This document shows positions 8,353 through 17,254 of a stretch of DNA of 64,000 nt, piece by piece. Origin of the DNA: Kordia sp. (lineage in GTDB: Bacteria; Bacteroidota; Bacteroidia; Flavobacteriales; Flavobacteriaceae). Numbering within the stretch: position 1 is the stretch's first letter; each line of letters begins with the position of its first letter. The translations under genes and the position numbers were made by a program. The stretch lies in the NCBI RefSeq assembly GCF_022447245.1, contig NZ_JAKVBC010000003.1, positions 212,733-276,732 of the forward strand, written 5' to 3'. A model generated the notes under the pieces. That model was given only the letters and a program-made list of their open reading frames with translations. It had not been told where the DNA came from and made no database searches.

Positions 8353-8360
8353 TATCTTTG
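8353..8360 (+). promoter_or_regulatory. -7 box (TATCTTTG) upstream of the M20 amidohydrolase
   Basis: Perfect TAnnTTTG match 31 nt before the ATG at 8392. It lies inside the longer open frame that begins at 8266 and so supports the downstream start. Confidence 0.5.
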
Positions 8361-8391
8361 GTTTTATAATTATTCCCAATCACTCAACACT

Positions 8392-9660
8392 ATGAAGAAA
8401 TTATTTCTTGCCAGTTTTTTTCTTGCTTGTTGCTTAGCGAATGCACAACATGGGCTAGAAAAAGATATAGACGCGATTGAATCAAAAGTAATTGAATGGC
8501 GACGCGATTTCCATGAAAATCCAGAATTATCGAATAGAGAGTTTAAAACTGCTGAAAAAATAGCAAAACATCTAAAATCACTTGGTTTAGAAGTACAAAC
8601 TGGTGTAGCACATACTGGCGTTGTAGGTATTTTAAAAGGAGATTTACCCGGAAAAGTAGTTGCTTTACGTGCTGACATTGATGCGCTGCCAGTAACAGAA
8701 CGTACGGACGTTCCTTTTAAATCTATGGTTCGAACGACTTTCAATGGAGTTGATACTGGTGTAATGCATGCCTGTGGACACGATACACATACCGCAATTT
8801 TAATGGGCGTTGCAGAAATCTTTTCTAAACATAAAAATAAAATAAAAGGAACTGTAGTATTTATTTTTCAACCAGCAGAAGAAGGTGCTCCCAAAGGTGA
8901 AGAAGGCGGCGCAGAAATGATGGTGAAAGAAGGTGTTCTTAAAAACCCAGATGTGGATGCAATTTTCGGATTGCACATTAGTGCAGGATTTGATGTAGGA
9001 ACAATTAGCTATAAACCTGGAGGAATTATGGCAGCTTCACAGAGTTTCGAAATTAATATCAAAGGGAAACAAAGTCATGGTTCAAGACCTTGGACAAGTA
9101 TTGACCCTATCGTGACAAGTGCAAAGATTATTGATGGCTTACAAACTATCATCAGTAGAGAATCTGAATTAACAAAAGAAGGCGCTGTTATTACTGTCGG
9201 AAAAATTACCAGTGGAGTTCGCAGTAACATCATTCCTGAAAAAGCACAACTTATTGGAACTATCCGTACATTAGATTATGACATGCAAGCTTTTATCAAT
9301 AAACGTATGAAAGAAATGGTGCCTGCCATTGCCAAAGCCTACAGAGCGGAAGCAACCATCGACATTGCTAAAGGATATCCAATTACATACAACGATCCAA
9401 AATTAACAGCACAAATGCTTCCATCCTTACAAAAAGCTGCTGGTACTAATAATGTTAAGGAAATTAAAGCAATTACTGGAGCCGAAGATTTTTCATTTTT
9501 TCAAAAAGAAGTACCAGGTTTATATTTCTTCTTAGGAGGAAAACCTGTTGGAAAAGTAGCAACTTCACATCATACACCAGATTTTTATATTGACGAAAGC
9601 GGAATGAAACTCGGTGTAAAAACATTTGTTCAACTTACTTTAGATTATCTCAATAATTAA
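8392..9660 (+). CDS. M20D family amidohydrolase/peptidase, secreted
   Basis: 422 residues beginning at the ATG that gives a signal peptide (M-K-K-L-F-L-A-S...A-N-A-Q); the longer frame from 8266 adds 42 residues without homology. The M20D metal-binding motifs are visible: H-A-C-G-H-D-T-H-T at 126-134, E-E-G near 160, an H in L-H-I-S and G-A-E-D-F-S in the C-terminal part. Family members hydrolyse N-acyl amino acids, indole conjugates or hippurate with a binuclear metal centre; the substrate cannot be read from sequence. The following gene starts 7 nt after the stop, suggesting an operon. Confidence 0.9.
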   Translation: MKKLFLASFFLACCLANAQHGLEKDIDAIESKVIEWRRDFHENPELSNREFKTAEKIAKHLKSLGLEVQTGVAHTGVVGILKGDLPGKVVALRADIDALPVTERTDVPFKSMVRTTFNGVDTGVMHACGHDTHTAILMGVAEIFSKHKNKIKGTVVFIFQPAEEGAPKGEEGGAEMMVKEGVLKNPDVDAIFGLHISAGFDVGTISYKPGGIMAASQSFEINIKGKQSHGSRPWTSIDPIVTSAKIIDGLQTIISRESELTKEGAVITVGKITSGVRSNIIPEKAQLIGTIRTLDYDMQAFINKRMKEMVPAIAKAYRAEATIDIAKGYPITYNDPKLTAQMLPSLQKAAGTNNVKEIKAITGAEDFSFFQKEVPGLYFFLGGKPVGKVATSHHTPDFYIDESGMKLGVKTFVQLTLDYLNN

Positions 9661-9666
9661 TACCTT

Positions 9667-11217
9667 ATGGATGCAGTTTTAGACTTTTTAGGAAACATCA
9701 CTTGGTGGATGTGGATTTTGATTGCACTACTTATTATCGCTATCAGAGACATTTTACAAAGAAAACATACCATTAGTCATAACTTCCCTATCGTTGGACA
9801 TATTCGATATATGTTTGAAAGTATTGGTCCAGAAATCCGCCAATATTTTGTGGCAAACAATCGTGAAGAATTACCATTTAATCGTATTGAACGCGGTTGG
9901 ATTTATGCTTCTGCCAAAAAGCAAAACAATTACGAAGGTTTTGGTACTGATAGAGATATTTATGCACATCATCATACGTTTATCAATAATGCAATGATAC
10001 CGTACAAAGTTACTGAAGACCATCCAAACGCTTTAGAAAAGTCATTTTTGCCATGTGCAAAAGTCATGGGTGAATTCAACAAAAGGAAACGTCCCTATCG
10101 TCCTGCTTCTATCATCAATATTTCTGCTATGAGTTTTGGTTCGTTGTCTGCAAAAGCAGTAGAATCCATGAACAAAGGTGTAAAAATGGCAAATGCTTAT
10201 CACAATACAGGTGAAGGTGGTTTATCTCCTTATCACAGTTATGGAGGCGATGTCGTTTTTCATTTTGGAACAGGATATTTTGGAGTTCGTGCCGATGATG
10301 GTGGTTTTTCTATGGAAAAAATGATCAAATTGGTAGAAGACAACCCTTTTATCAGAGCCATTGAAGTAAAGTTATCGCAAGGAGCAAAACCTGGAAAAGG
10401 TGGTGTATTACCTGGGAAAAAAATCACACCTGAAATTGCAAAAATTAGAGGTGTTGAAGTTGGAAAAGATGTGTTATCTCCTCCAAATCATAAAGCATTT
10501 TCAACAGTACCAGAATTGGTAGATTTTGTAGAAGCTATTGCTGAAGCTACTGGCTTGCCTGTAGGCATTAAAGCTGCTATTGGAAAATTAGAACAATGGG
10601 AAGAATTGGCCGATATCATGAAAACCACTGGAAAAGGACCTGATTTTATTACAGTTGACGGTGGTGAAGGAGGAACTGGTGCCGCACCGCCCAGCTTTGC
10701 AGATCACGTTTCCTTACCTTGGGTATACGGGTTTGCCGATTTGTATAAGTTGTTTAAAGACAAAGGATTGTCAGAGCGCATTGTATGGATTGGAAGTGGA
10801 AAATTAGGATTTCCTGCCAAAGCAGCAATGGCCTTTGCTATGGGCGTTGATTGTATCAATGTTGCCCGTGAAGCCATGATGAGTATTGGTTGTATTCAGG
10901 CACAAATATGTCATACCAATAAATGTCCTGCCGGTGTAGCTACACAAAGTAAATGGTTGCAAAACGGAATTGATCCAACGTTGAAATCAGTGCGATTAGC
11001 GCAGTATTTTAAAACTTTTCGAAAAGAATTTATCGAAATTACACATGCTGCGGGTTATGAACATCCGTGTCAGTTTACCATGAAAGATGTAGTGATGAAT
11101 GTGGACGATCATCATTTGTCTAAAGATTTAGATATTACCTATAATTATCAAAAAACACCTGTTCCATTTGAAGGTATGCAATCATTGCAGCAATGTACAC
11201 ATTTGGGAGGAAAATAG
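9667..11217 (+). CDS. FMN-binding glutamate synthase family protein
   Basis: 516 residues. One transmembrane helix (about 10-28) precedes a TIM-barrel domain homologous to the FMN domain of the glutamate synthase large subunit: S-A-M-S-F-G-S-L-S, G-E-G-G-L, K-L-S-Q-G-A-K-P-G-K-G-G, D-G-G-E-G-G-T-G-A-A-P and C-H-T-N-K-C-P-A-G-V-A-T-Q (Cys 415 and 420), which belongs to the iron-sulfur region of GltS. There is no amidotransferase domain, so it is not a complete glutamate synthase. The membrane anchor is typical of this stand-alone family in Bacteroidetes. The physiological reaction is not established. Confidence 0.9.
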   Translation: MDAVLDFLGNITWWMWILIALLIIAIRDILQRKHTISHNFPIVGHIRYMFESIGPEIRQYFVANNREELPFNRIERGWIYASAKKQNNYEGFGTDRDIYAHHHTFINNAMIPYKVTEDHPNALEKSFLPCAKVMGEFNKRKRPYRPASIINISAMSFGSLSAKAVESMNKGVKMANAYHNTGEGGLSPYHSYGGDVVFHFGTGYFGVRADDGGFSMEKMIKLVEDNPFIRAIEVKLSQGAKPGKGGVLPGKKITPEIAKIRGVEVGKDVLSPPNHKAFSTVPELVDFVEAIAEATGLPVGIKAAIGKLEQWEELADIMKTTGKGPDFITVDGGEGGTGAAPPSFADHVSLPWVYGFADLYKLFKDKGLSERIVWIGSGKLGFPAKAAMAFAMGVDCINVAREAMMSIGCIQAQICHTNKCPAGVATQSKWLQNGIDPTLKSVRLAQYFKTFRKEFIEITHAAGYEHPCQFTMKDVVMNVDDHHLSKDLDITYNYQKTPVPFEGMQSLQQCTHLGGK

Positions 11218-11274
11218 TTTTTTTGGCTAATTGATTCTGCTTTACTATGCTTTATGCATAGAAGTTATATTTTT

Positions 11275-11757
11275 TTATAATTTCTCGCCTAATTCTTCTA
11301 ATTCAAGAATAAAATCATATTGTAAATCTTCATGTAATGTACTAATGGCTTTTTTCGCCATATTTAATTGACGTTCATATATATTGTGGATTTGCAAACT
11401 CTTTTGATGTCTAGGTGTCAATTCTTTTAGCTTCCCACAAAAATGTAGTAATAATGAAGCTTCCGTTTCTTTGTTTTTAGAATATCGAATGTATTTTTTA
11501 ATCATTCGAAGAATTTTACGTATGCTTTTTTTAACATAATAAAGACTTGAATGATTCAGTTTGGTAAACTCTTCATTCACTTTTTCATTGACTGAACGAA
11601 TGTATGCATCTTCATCTTGAGAATCGAACAAAAGATACGTAAGTAACTCTTTATTTTCCTTTTTAAACTTTGCTAATTTCAAACAAATTTCCATCAATTC
11701 TTGATGCGAATGTGCTGCCAATTCTTTTTTGAGGACGGAAACATTAACTGCTTTCAT
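11275..11757 (-). CDS. Conserved hypothetical alpha-helical protein, 160 aa
   Basis: Not recognised as a named family. It is almost wholly helical and Lys/Glu/Leu-rich, without signal peptide, and opens with V-S-V-L-K-K-E-L-A-A-H-S-H-Q-E-L-M-E-I-C-L-K-L-A-K-F. The pattern looks like a cytosolic helical bundle. It is transcribed toward the glutamate-synthase-like gene. Confidence 0.75.
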   Translation of the reverse strand: MKAVNVSVLKKELAAHSHQELMEICLKLAKFKKENKELLTYLLFDSQDEDAYIRSVNEKVNEEFTKLNHSSLYYVKKSIRKILRMIKKYIRYSKNKETEASLLLHFCGKLKELTPRHQKSLQIHNIYERQLNMAKKAISTLHEDLQYDFILELEELGEKL

Positions 11758-11887
11758 GCTTACTAATTATTTTGGCGTAATTTAATAAATTGTATCAAGT
11801 TTACTAAATGAAATAACATGTTTACTAAATTCTAGTTTCACATCTTTCCACGCATACTTAATTTCATACATACCAATCACAAAAAAT

Positions 11888-12418
11888 ATGAAATCTATTA
11901 AAACTACTTGGATCATTTTTTCAATTCTATCAGGAGTTGTGGCTTGTTCACATCCAAAAGTTATAGGCGTTTATTTTGATTATTTTTCTGAGAAAATTGA
12001 ATTAAGAGCTGATTCAACATTTAGTCATACCTATCGTTTCGATCTAGCTTCAAGCTGGACTGATGGGACTTGGAGCATACAAAATGACACTATATATCTT
12101 TCTACAAAACTAGTACTCGATACTCTAAGAATTCCAGTTACAAGAAGTAAAATTCTAAAAGATACTTTAGTGCTTTCACAGGATAAAAATGTAGATCGGA
12201 TTGGATTCAATGAATACCTTGTATAATTAATTTCTAGTGGTGGTCAGTATCGTGTGAAACCAACGAAAAAATTATTCTTCTCACAAGAAAAATTGTATAG
12301 GATCAAAGAGGATGGAACATTAGACATGGAAGCACATGCACCATTGTCTAATCCTAAAAAGAAATATCAAACTTATTTTCAGAAAGAGACTGGTAGAGTT
12401 GCTAAGAAAATACACTGA
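11888..12418 (+). pseudogene. Small lipoprotein gene with an internal stop codon
   Basis: From ATG 11888 a lipoprotein signal (L-S-G-V-V-A-C-S, lipobox Cys near residue 20) leads into a beta-rich domain. TAA at 12224-12226 (codon 113) ends the first part, but the same frame continues for another 63 codons with clear coding character (S-S-G-G-Q-Y-R-V-K-P-T-K-K-L-F-F, then Y-R-I-K-E-D-G-T-L-D) to the TGA at 12416. The simplest explanation is one nonsense mutation in a 176-residue lipoprotein. A 112-residue truncated product could still be made. Function unknown. Confidence 0.7.
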
Positions 12419-12519
12419 TAAACATACTATTCCTAAATATTTTATAGAACTTGAAGCTACTCTAATTCACTCTCACAGTACATCACTTCAAATATGATCT
12501 TTCGTACAATAAATCTTTA

Positions 12520-12551
12520 TTTGTCTAGTTAGTTAAAACGTATTATGTTTG
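12520..12551 (+). promoter_or_regulatory. Bacteroidetes sigma-A promoter
   Basis: TTTG at 12520-12523, a 20-nt spacer and TATGTTTG at 12544-12551, ending 16 nt before the ATG of the next gene; this matches the TTTG/TAnnTTTG arrangement of the phylum. Confidence 0.6.
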
Positions 12552-12567
12552 CTAAAAATGCTAATTT

Positions 12568-13092
12568 ATGGAAGACAAAATTTTTGACTTGTTAATGTAT
12601 ACTATTCCTGCCATCATTACGGGAGGAATTGCTTATTTTTTCTTTAGAGATCATATGCAAAATGAAGATCGAAGAAGACGCTATTTACTGCATAAAGATT
12701 CTCAAAAAGAGGCTTTACCTTTACGTTTACAAGCATACGAGCGACTTTCATTGTTTTTAGAGCGCATTACTCCAGCAAAATTATTAATTCGTATTTCGCC
12801 AAGTTCTTCCGATAAAGAAATTTATGAAAGTTTGTTGATTAAGAGCATCGAACAAGAGTTTGATCATAATTTATCACAGCAAATTTATATGAGCGATCAA
12901 TGTTGGAATATCATCATTGCCGCAAAAAATACCACAATACAATTGATTCGTAAAGCAGGATTGTCTGAAAAAGTTACTTCTGCCGATAAATTACGTGAAG
13001 TCATTCTTACGGAAATGATGGAACAAGAATCGCCAAGTAGTGCTGCTTTAGCGTTTATCAAAAAAGAAGTTGGTGATATTTTAAATCCTTAA
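12568..13092 (+). CDS. Conserved membrane-anchored hypothetical protein, 174 aa
   Basis: An N-terminal transmembrane helix (about 8-26, T-I-P-A-I-I-T-G-G-I-A-Y-F-F-F) is followed by a cytosolic helical domain with L-R-L-Q-A-Y-E-R-L-S-L-F-L-E-R-I-T-P near 51-68, a pattern I associate with a conserved flavobacterial family of unknown function. A good promoter precedes it. Its stop overlaps the stop of the convergent M1 peptidase gene by 3 nt. Confidence 0.8.
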   Translation: MEDKIFDLLMYTIPAIITGGIAYFFFRDHMQNEDRRRRYLLHKDSQKEALPLRLQAYERLSLFLERITPAKLLIRISPSSSDKEIYESLLIKSIEQEFDHNLSQQIYMSDQCWNIIIAAKNTTIQLIRKAGLSEKVTSADKLREVILTEMMEQESPSSAALAFIKKEVGDILNP

Positions 13093-15260
13093 ATTTTCAT
13101 TCGCTTTTCTAAAAATACCAACCCCTTTTCCGTAAGGAGTTTTTTTGTGCGTTCTAAATTCTCTTGATATTTAGGGTTTTTAATAATACTATCTAATAAA
13201 TCTCTACAAAACTTAGCAAAACGCCAATTTGGATGTCTTGCTCCGTTGATTAAATCCGCTAGATTTTGGTCTGAAAATGCTTGCAATTCATTGATAAATA
13301 CAAATGCATTTCGTCGTACTTCAAAATGATTATAAGCGCGTGTATAGTTTGAAAGTTCTTGGTAATATACTGGCATATTTCGTCCGCTATAGTTTTTAGT
13401 TACAATAGCGAGCGTTAACCATAATACTCGAAAGCTTTTGTCGTTAAAACCAATCACATCTTTGGTGAGATCTAAATACTTTTTTTGATCCGCAGGAAAG
13501 TTTACCCACAAATTATACAAAGCGGCTTCTTTTGTTTCGTAAGAGGCATCATTTAGCAAAGTTTCGTATTCTGCTTTTAATCCAAAAGGAATCTTTGTGA
13601 GTGTTTGTGCTATGGTTTGACGGACTTTTAGGTTATTCGTTGCAAAAGCAGCTTTGTAAACATTATTGCTTACCATTGGACTATCTTTAGGTATATTTTT
13701 AGTAAGATTAACCAATAATTCTTCTGAGATAGGAACTTCTTTTTGCACTAATTCATTCTGTGATAACTCAAAAACTTTAGAAATATTTAAACAAATTTTA
13801 ACGCTCTCATCAGAAGTTTTAAACTTTCTAAAAGAAGCTACTTGTGCTGGCGCACCTTGCATTCCACCTAAAAGTGAATACATATTTTCATTGATGCCAG
13901 AATTATGTGTCAATAATTTATCAAAATCATAAAAATCATTAGGCAACTGTGGATTTACCAACCAAGTCTGCACAAATTGATCTAGATTTTGTCCGCTTTC
14001 TTCTTCTACAATTTTGATAAAGTCATTAGTTTCCGCACTACTAAACTGATACGTATTTAAATAACGCTTTACAGCAGCTTTAAAAGGTTTATCTCCTACT
14101 TTACTTCGTAATACATGCAACACCCATGCACCTTTTTGATAAAACGTTAAACTACTGGCTTTCGGATTTAACACAGCTTCTCCTTTCCCTTCATTCAAAG
14201 CTCTTAAATCCATCGCTGATTTAAAGAGTTTCCAATAAAAGTAATCGTCTCCAAAGATTTCTTTTTCAGCCAATAATGCATAATACGTTGCAAATCCTTC
14301 TTGTAACCAATGGTGTTTTCCACTTTTTGCTGTGACTAAATCACCAAACCATTGATGTGCCAATTCGTGTGCGTTTACGTTGACATAATTTCTATCGATA
14401 AAACCAATACTGTCTATTACAAAACTATCTGAAAAAATGGTAGTTCCTGTATTTTCCATTCCTGAATACAAAAAGTCCTTTACAGGAATTTGTTTGTAGT
14501 TTTGCCAAGGATAAGCAACACCAATTTCTTTTTCTAAAAAGTCAAAAATACGCTTCGTATGTCGATATGTTGGTTCAAATTTTGCTTCATCTTCTGGATA
14601 ATAGTACAATTCTATTGGAACGCCACTTTCTGAACTAATCACTTTCTTGTTATACTTTCCGATCGCAATCGCAGCCAAATAACTGCTCATCGGCTGTTTC
14701 ATGCCGTAATACCACTTTGTCAACGAATCATTTGGTGATTCTTTTTTGATGAGTTTCCCATTAGCAATAACTTCATAACGCTTGTCAAACGTAATACTAA
14801 AGTCAAACTCTACTTTTTCGTTTACATCATCAAAACTCGGAAGCCAATTACTTGTATATTTTCCTTGACCTTGCGTCCAGACTTGTTTTCGACCTTTTTT
14901 TTCATTCCAATCAATAAAATATATCGCTTTTTTGGGACGTGTAAACCATACTAAACCAAGCGTATGCTTCTCTCCTTTTTTAAAATTACTTTTGAATACT
15001 AATTTGTTTCCTACTTCTTCAAATTTACCCTTAAAAGTCTTTTTATGAACTTCATAATGATATACTTCTCGGTAATCTAAATATATTGAATCTGTATCTT
15101 TTAAAATTTCAAATTCGTATTGTACATCAATACCAATTTCTTTTAATGTGGGACGAATTACAATATCGACAGCTGCTTTTTTAAAGTCAACAACTTCAGT
15201 TTGTTGTGCAAATCCAAGACTTATACAACAATACATAAAAATGTAAAAAATGTATTTCAT
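13089..15260 (-). CDS. M1 family metallopeptidase (aminopeptidase N-like)
   Basis: 723 residues with a signal peptide (C-I-S-L-G-F-A-Q). The beta-sandwich N-domain is followed by the exopeptidase motif G-M-E-N-T-G near 268 and the zinc site H-E-L-A-H-Q-W-F-G with the third ligand Glu about 19 residues later (W-L-Q-E-G-F-A-T-Y-Y). The C-terminal helical part has HEAT-like repeats. It removes N-terminal residues from peptides in the periplasm or outside the cell. It is shorter than the usual 870 residues of PepN, as is common for secreted Bacteroidetes M1 enzymes. Confidence 0.93.
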   Translation of the reverse strand: MKYIFYIFMYCCISLGFAQQTEVVDFKKAAVDIVIRPTLKEIGIDVQYEFEILKDTDSIYLDYREVYHYEVHKKTFKGKFEEVGNKLVFKSNFKKGEKHTLGLVWFTRPKKAIYFIDWNEKKGRKQVWTQGQGKYTSNWLPSFDDVNEKVEFDFSITFDKRYEVIANGKLIKKESPNDSLTKWYYGMKQPMSSYLAAIAIGKYNKKVISSESGVPIELYYYPEDEAKFEPTYRHTKRIFDFLEKEIGVAYPWQNYKQIPVKDFLYSGMENTGTTIFSDSFVIDSIGFIDRNYVNVNAHELAHQWFGDLVTAKSGKHHWLQEGFATYYALLAEKEIFGDDYFYWKLFKSAMDLRALNEGKGEAVLNPKASSLTFYQKGAWVLHVLRSKVGDKPFKAAVKRYLNTYQFSSAETNDFIKIVEEESGQNLDQFVQTWLVNPQLPNDFYDFDKLLTHNSGINENMYSLLGGMQGAPAQVASFRKFKTSDESVKICLNISKVFELSQNELVQKEVPISEELLVNLTKNIPKDSPMVSNNVYKAAFATNNLKVRQTIAQTLTKIPFGLKAEYETLLNDASYETKEAALYNLWVNFPADQKKYLDLTKDVIGFNDKSFRVLWLTLAIVTKNYSGRNMPVYYQELSNYTRAYNHFEVRRNAFVFINELQAFSDQNLADLINGARHPNWRFAKFCRDLLDSIIKNPKYQENLERTKKLLTEKGLVFLEKRMKI

Positions 15261-15275
15261 AGTACGCTATAAACA

Positions 15276-15312
15276 AATAATACACCAAAATAGTATATTT
15301 CAGTGTATTATT
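15276..15312 (-). terminator. AT-rich hairpin after the PNGase F-like gene
   Basis: AATAATACAC (15276-15285) pairs with GTGTATTATT (15303-15312). It lies just downstream of the 15339-17054 gene; no strong T run follows, so terminator function is tentative. Confidence 0.35.
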
Positions 15313-15338
15313 TATTGAGTTAATATTTTAAAAAATAA

Positions 15339-17054
15339 TTAATCCGTTACTGTAGGTTTTACAATTGGTGTCGAACTTTTTACAACCACAAATGTAGAAG
15401 TTGCATAAAACGCTCCGCCTTGTCCAGAGGTTGTTCCGCCATCACTTGTCCAATCTTGATAGTCATATTCAAAAGTAAACATACTTCCATTCATTGGCGT
15501 ACCAAATTGATCTACACGAACTGGAACTGCCATTCCTGGACACCAACCTGCTCTATCTGGAACCCAATTTCCTGATTGTGGTTGCACAGGATTAGAGGCA
15601 CAGCCAATAGGTCCCATGTTGTGCTGAAAGGTAGTAGTTCCATCAATTTTTACATCGTGTGTTCTAAAACACCATTCTGCACATGGTCTGTTATCAGAGT
15701 CTACAGGTGTTGCGTGTCCCCAACCTGAAATAATAGTACGTAAATGTGTTGCTTCTGCATTTGCAGGAATGCTAACTGTTTTTGTTAAATCCCACGTCAT
15801 TGGATCAATCGCTACTCCATAAGGAACTCCTGAAGTTGACCAATCATCATAGGTAATTACATCAGCAATTGCGTAATATTCGTAATCTGGCGTACCTTCT
15901 ACATAGTCAAACTCTACAGATAGTTCCCATCCGTCGGATCCCCAAGTTTCGATACGTGCAAATAATTCTGTGTTTCCTTGCAATAGAGATTTAAAATCTG
16001 TTACATCAATTTCAAAACCTCTTGTCAATTGTGAATTATCTACTCCATACGGTGTAATATAACGACCGATTTCATAGAATTCTCCAGAAACATCATCTTT
16101 TACTTTGATGTTAGCGTATACATCCCATGCATTACAACCGCCCGTTGGACAACGCAATTCTATATACATCATGATTTGTTCGATATTAGACATATCTGTA
16201 TGTAAATCATATGTGTTTGTTACCGTTTGAGAGAATCCGCCACCAAAAGCAATGCGTTGATCACTGAATGTTTGGTAATTATGACGTACAGCAGCTCCAA
16301 CTCCTGATACACTTATAGTTTGATCTGTAACTCCTGTAGCTGCTAAGGTAACTGTTCCTGTTTGCGTTCCTAAATCAGCTGCTGTTGGACTGAAACGTAC
16401 ATATAAACTCTCGGATGCTGTATTGATTGCTGTATGATCATACGTAACTGAACCTCCATAAGAGAGATTATCTTTAGAGATTTCAAATGGACTTCCAACA
16501 GTTACAACGACATCATTTTCTAAATTCACACCTCTTACTTGTACAATTTGTGCTGTCGAATTTGTTCCGATGGTAATATTTCCAAACGGATTTATAACTC
16601 CTGTTATTTGAATTTCTCTAACAATTTCAAGTGCAGTTCCTGTAAGTGCTACTTGTTTGTTATCAAAATCGCTTGAAGTAATTAAAATTGTTCCTGTCAA
16701 ATCACCAAGATCCGTTTCTGAAGGTGAGAATCGTATGTAAATAGTATTACTTTGGTTTGCTTGATCTGCTGTAAAGCTAATACTTGAACTATAATTTGTA
16801 TTGTCTTTAGAAATTTCAAAAGCTCCTGAAACACTCATGGAAACAGTGCTTGTTAAACGTGCTCCTGTCACAGAAATTGATTTCGGAGAAGAAGTAGTTC
16901 CCGCTTGAATTGGACTGAAACTAACGCTTGAGTTATTTATACTTAGCGTAGGATTAGCAGTTCCAGAACTGTCATCAGAACTACAGGCATAAAATATAAA
17001 CGTAAATGCTAAAAGCGCATAAAAAATGGTGTGAATGGTTGGTTTTCTTTTCAT
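15339..17054 (-). CDS. Lipoprotein with PNGase F-like domain and two immunoglobulin-like repeats
   Basis: 571 residues. Lipoprotein signal F-I-F-Y-A-C-S-S. Two tandem ASH/choice-of-anchor-type beta domains (about 35-145 and 148-255), each with I-S-K-D-N-x-x-Y and Y-[IV]-R-F-S-P motifs, precede a peptide-N-glycosidase F-like region: R-T-I-I-S-G-W-G-H-A, A-E-W-C-F-R-T-H-D-V, C-A-S-N-P-V-Q-P-Q-S-G-N-W and D-R-A-G-W-C-P-G. PNGase F cleaves N-glycans from Asn, but many Bacteroidetes relatives have unknown substrates. It is likely surface-anchored. Confidence 0.85.
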   Translation of the reverse strand: MKRKPTIHTIFYALLAFTFIFYACSSDDSSGTANPTLSINNSSVSFSPIQAGTTSSPKSISVTGARLTSTVSMSVSGAFEISKDNTNYSSSISFTADQANQSNTIYIRFSPSETDLGDLTGTILITSSDFDNKQVALTGTALEIVREIQITGVINPFGNITIGTNSTAQIVQVRGVNLENDVVVTVGSPFEISKDNLSYGGSVTYDHTAINTASESLYVRFSPTAADLGTQTGTVTLAATGVTDQTISVSGVGAAVRHNYQTFSDQRIAFGGGFSQTVTNTYDLHTDMSNIEQIMMYIELRCPTGGCNAWDVYANIKVKDDVSGEFYEIGRYITPYGVDNSQLTRGFEIDVTDFKSLLQGNTELFARIETWGSDGWELSVEFDYVEGTPDYEYYAIADVITYDDWSTSGVPYGVAIDPMTWDLTKTVSIPANAEATHLRTIISGWGHATPVDSDNRPCAEWCFRTHDVKIDGTTTFQHNMGPIGCASNPVQPQSGNWVPDRAGWCPGMAVPVRVDQFGTPMNGSMFTFEYDYQDWTSDGGTTSGQGGAFYATSTFVVVKSSTPIVKPTVTD

Positions 17055-17197
17055 CTGTTATTTTATTTTTTTAATTCTCAGATGGAATTCGCCAATACAC
17101 ATGTCAATTTATAATTATTGTATTGTGATGGCTCATTTCATATTTGTTGGTTTGGTAGCTAAAAGTAAGTAAAAAAGATGAAACTTTCTTTTAACAA

Positions 17198-17227
17198 AAA
17201 ACCTTAACATTTTTCTGTTAAGGTTTT
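17198..17227 (-). terminator. Rho-independent terminator of the sugar dehydrogenase gene
   Basis: AAAACCTTAACA (17198-17209), a 6-nt loop and TGTTAAGGTTTT (17216-17227); perfect 12-bp stem just after the stop at 17255 on the minus strand. Confidence 0.75.
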
Positions 17228-17254
17228 ATAAGATATACTTTTATGTTTAAATAG

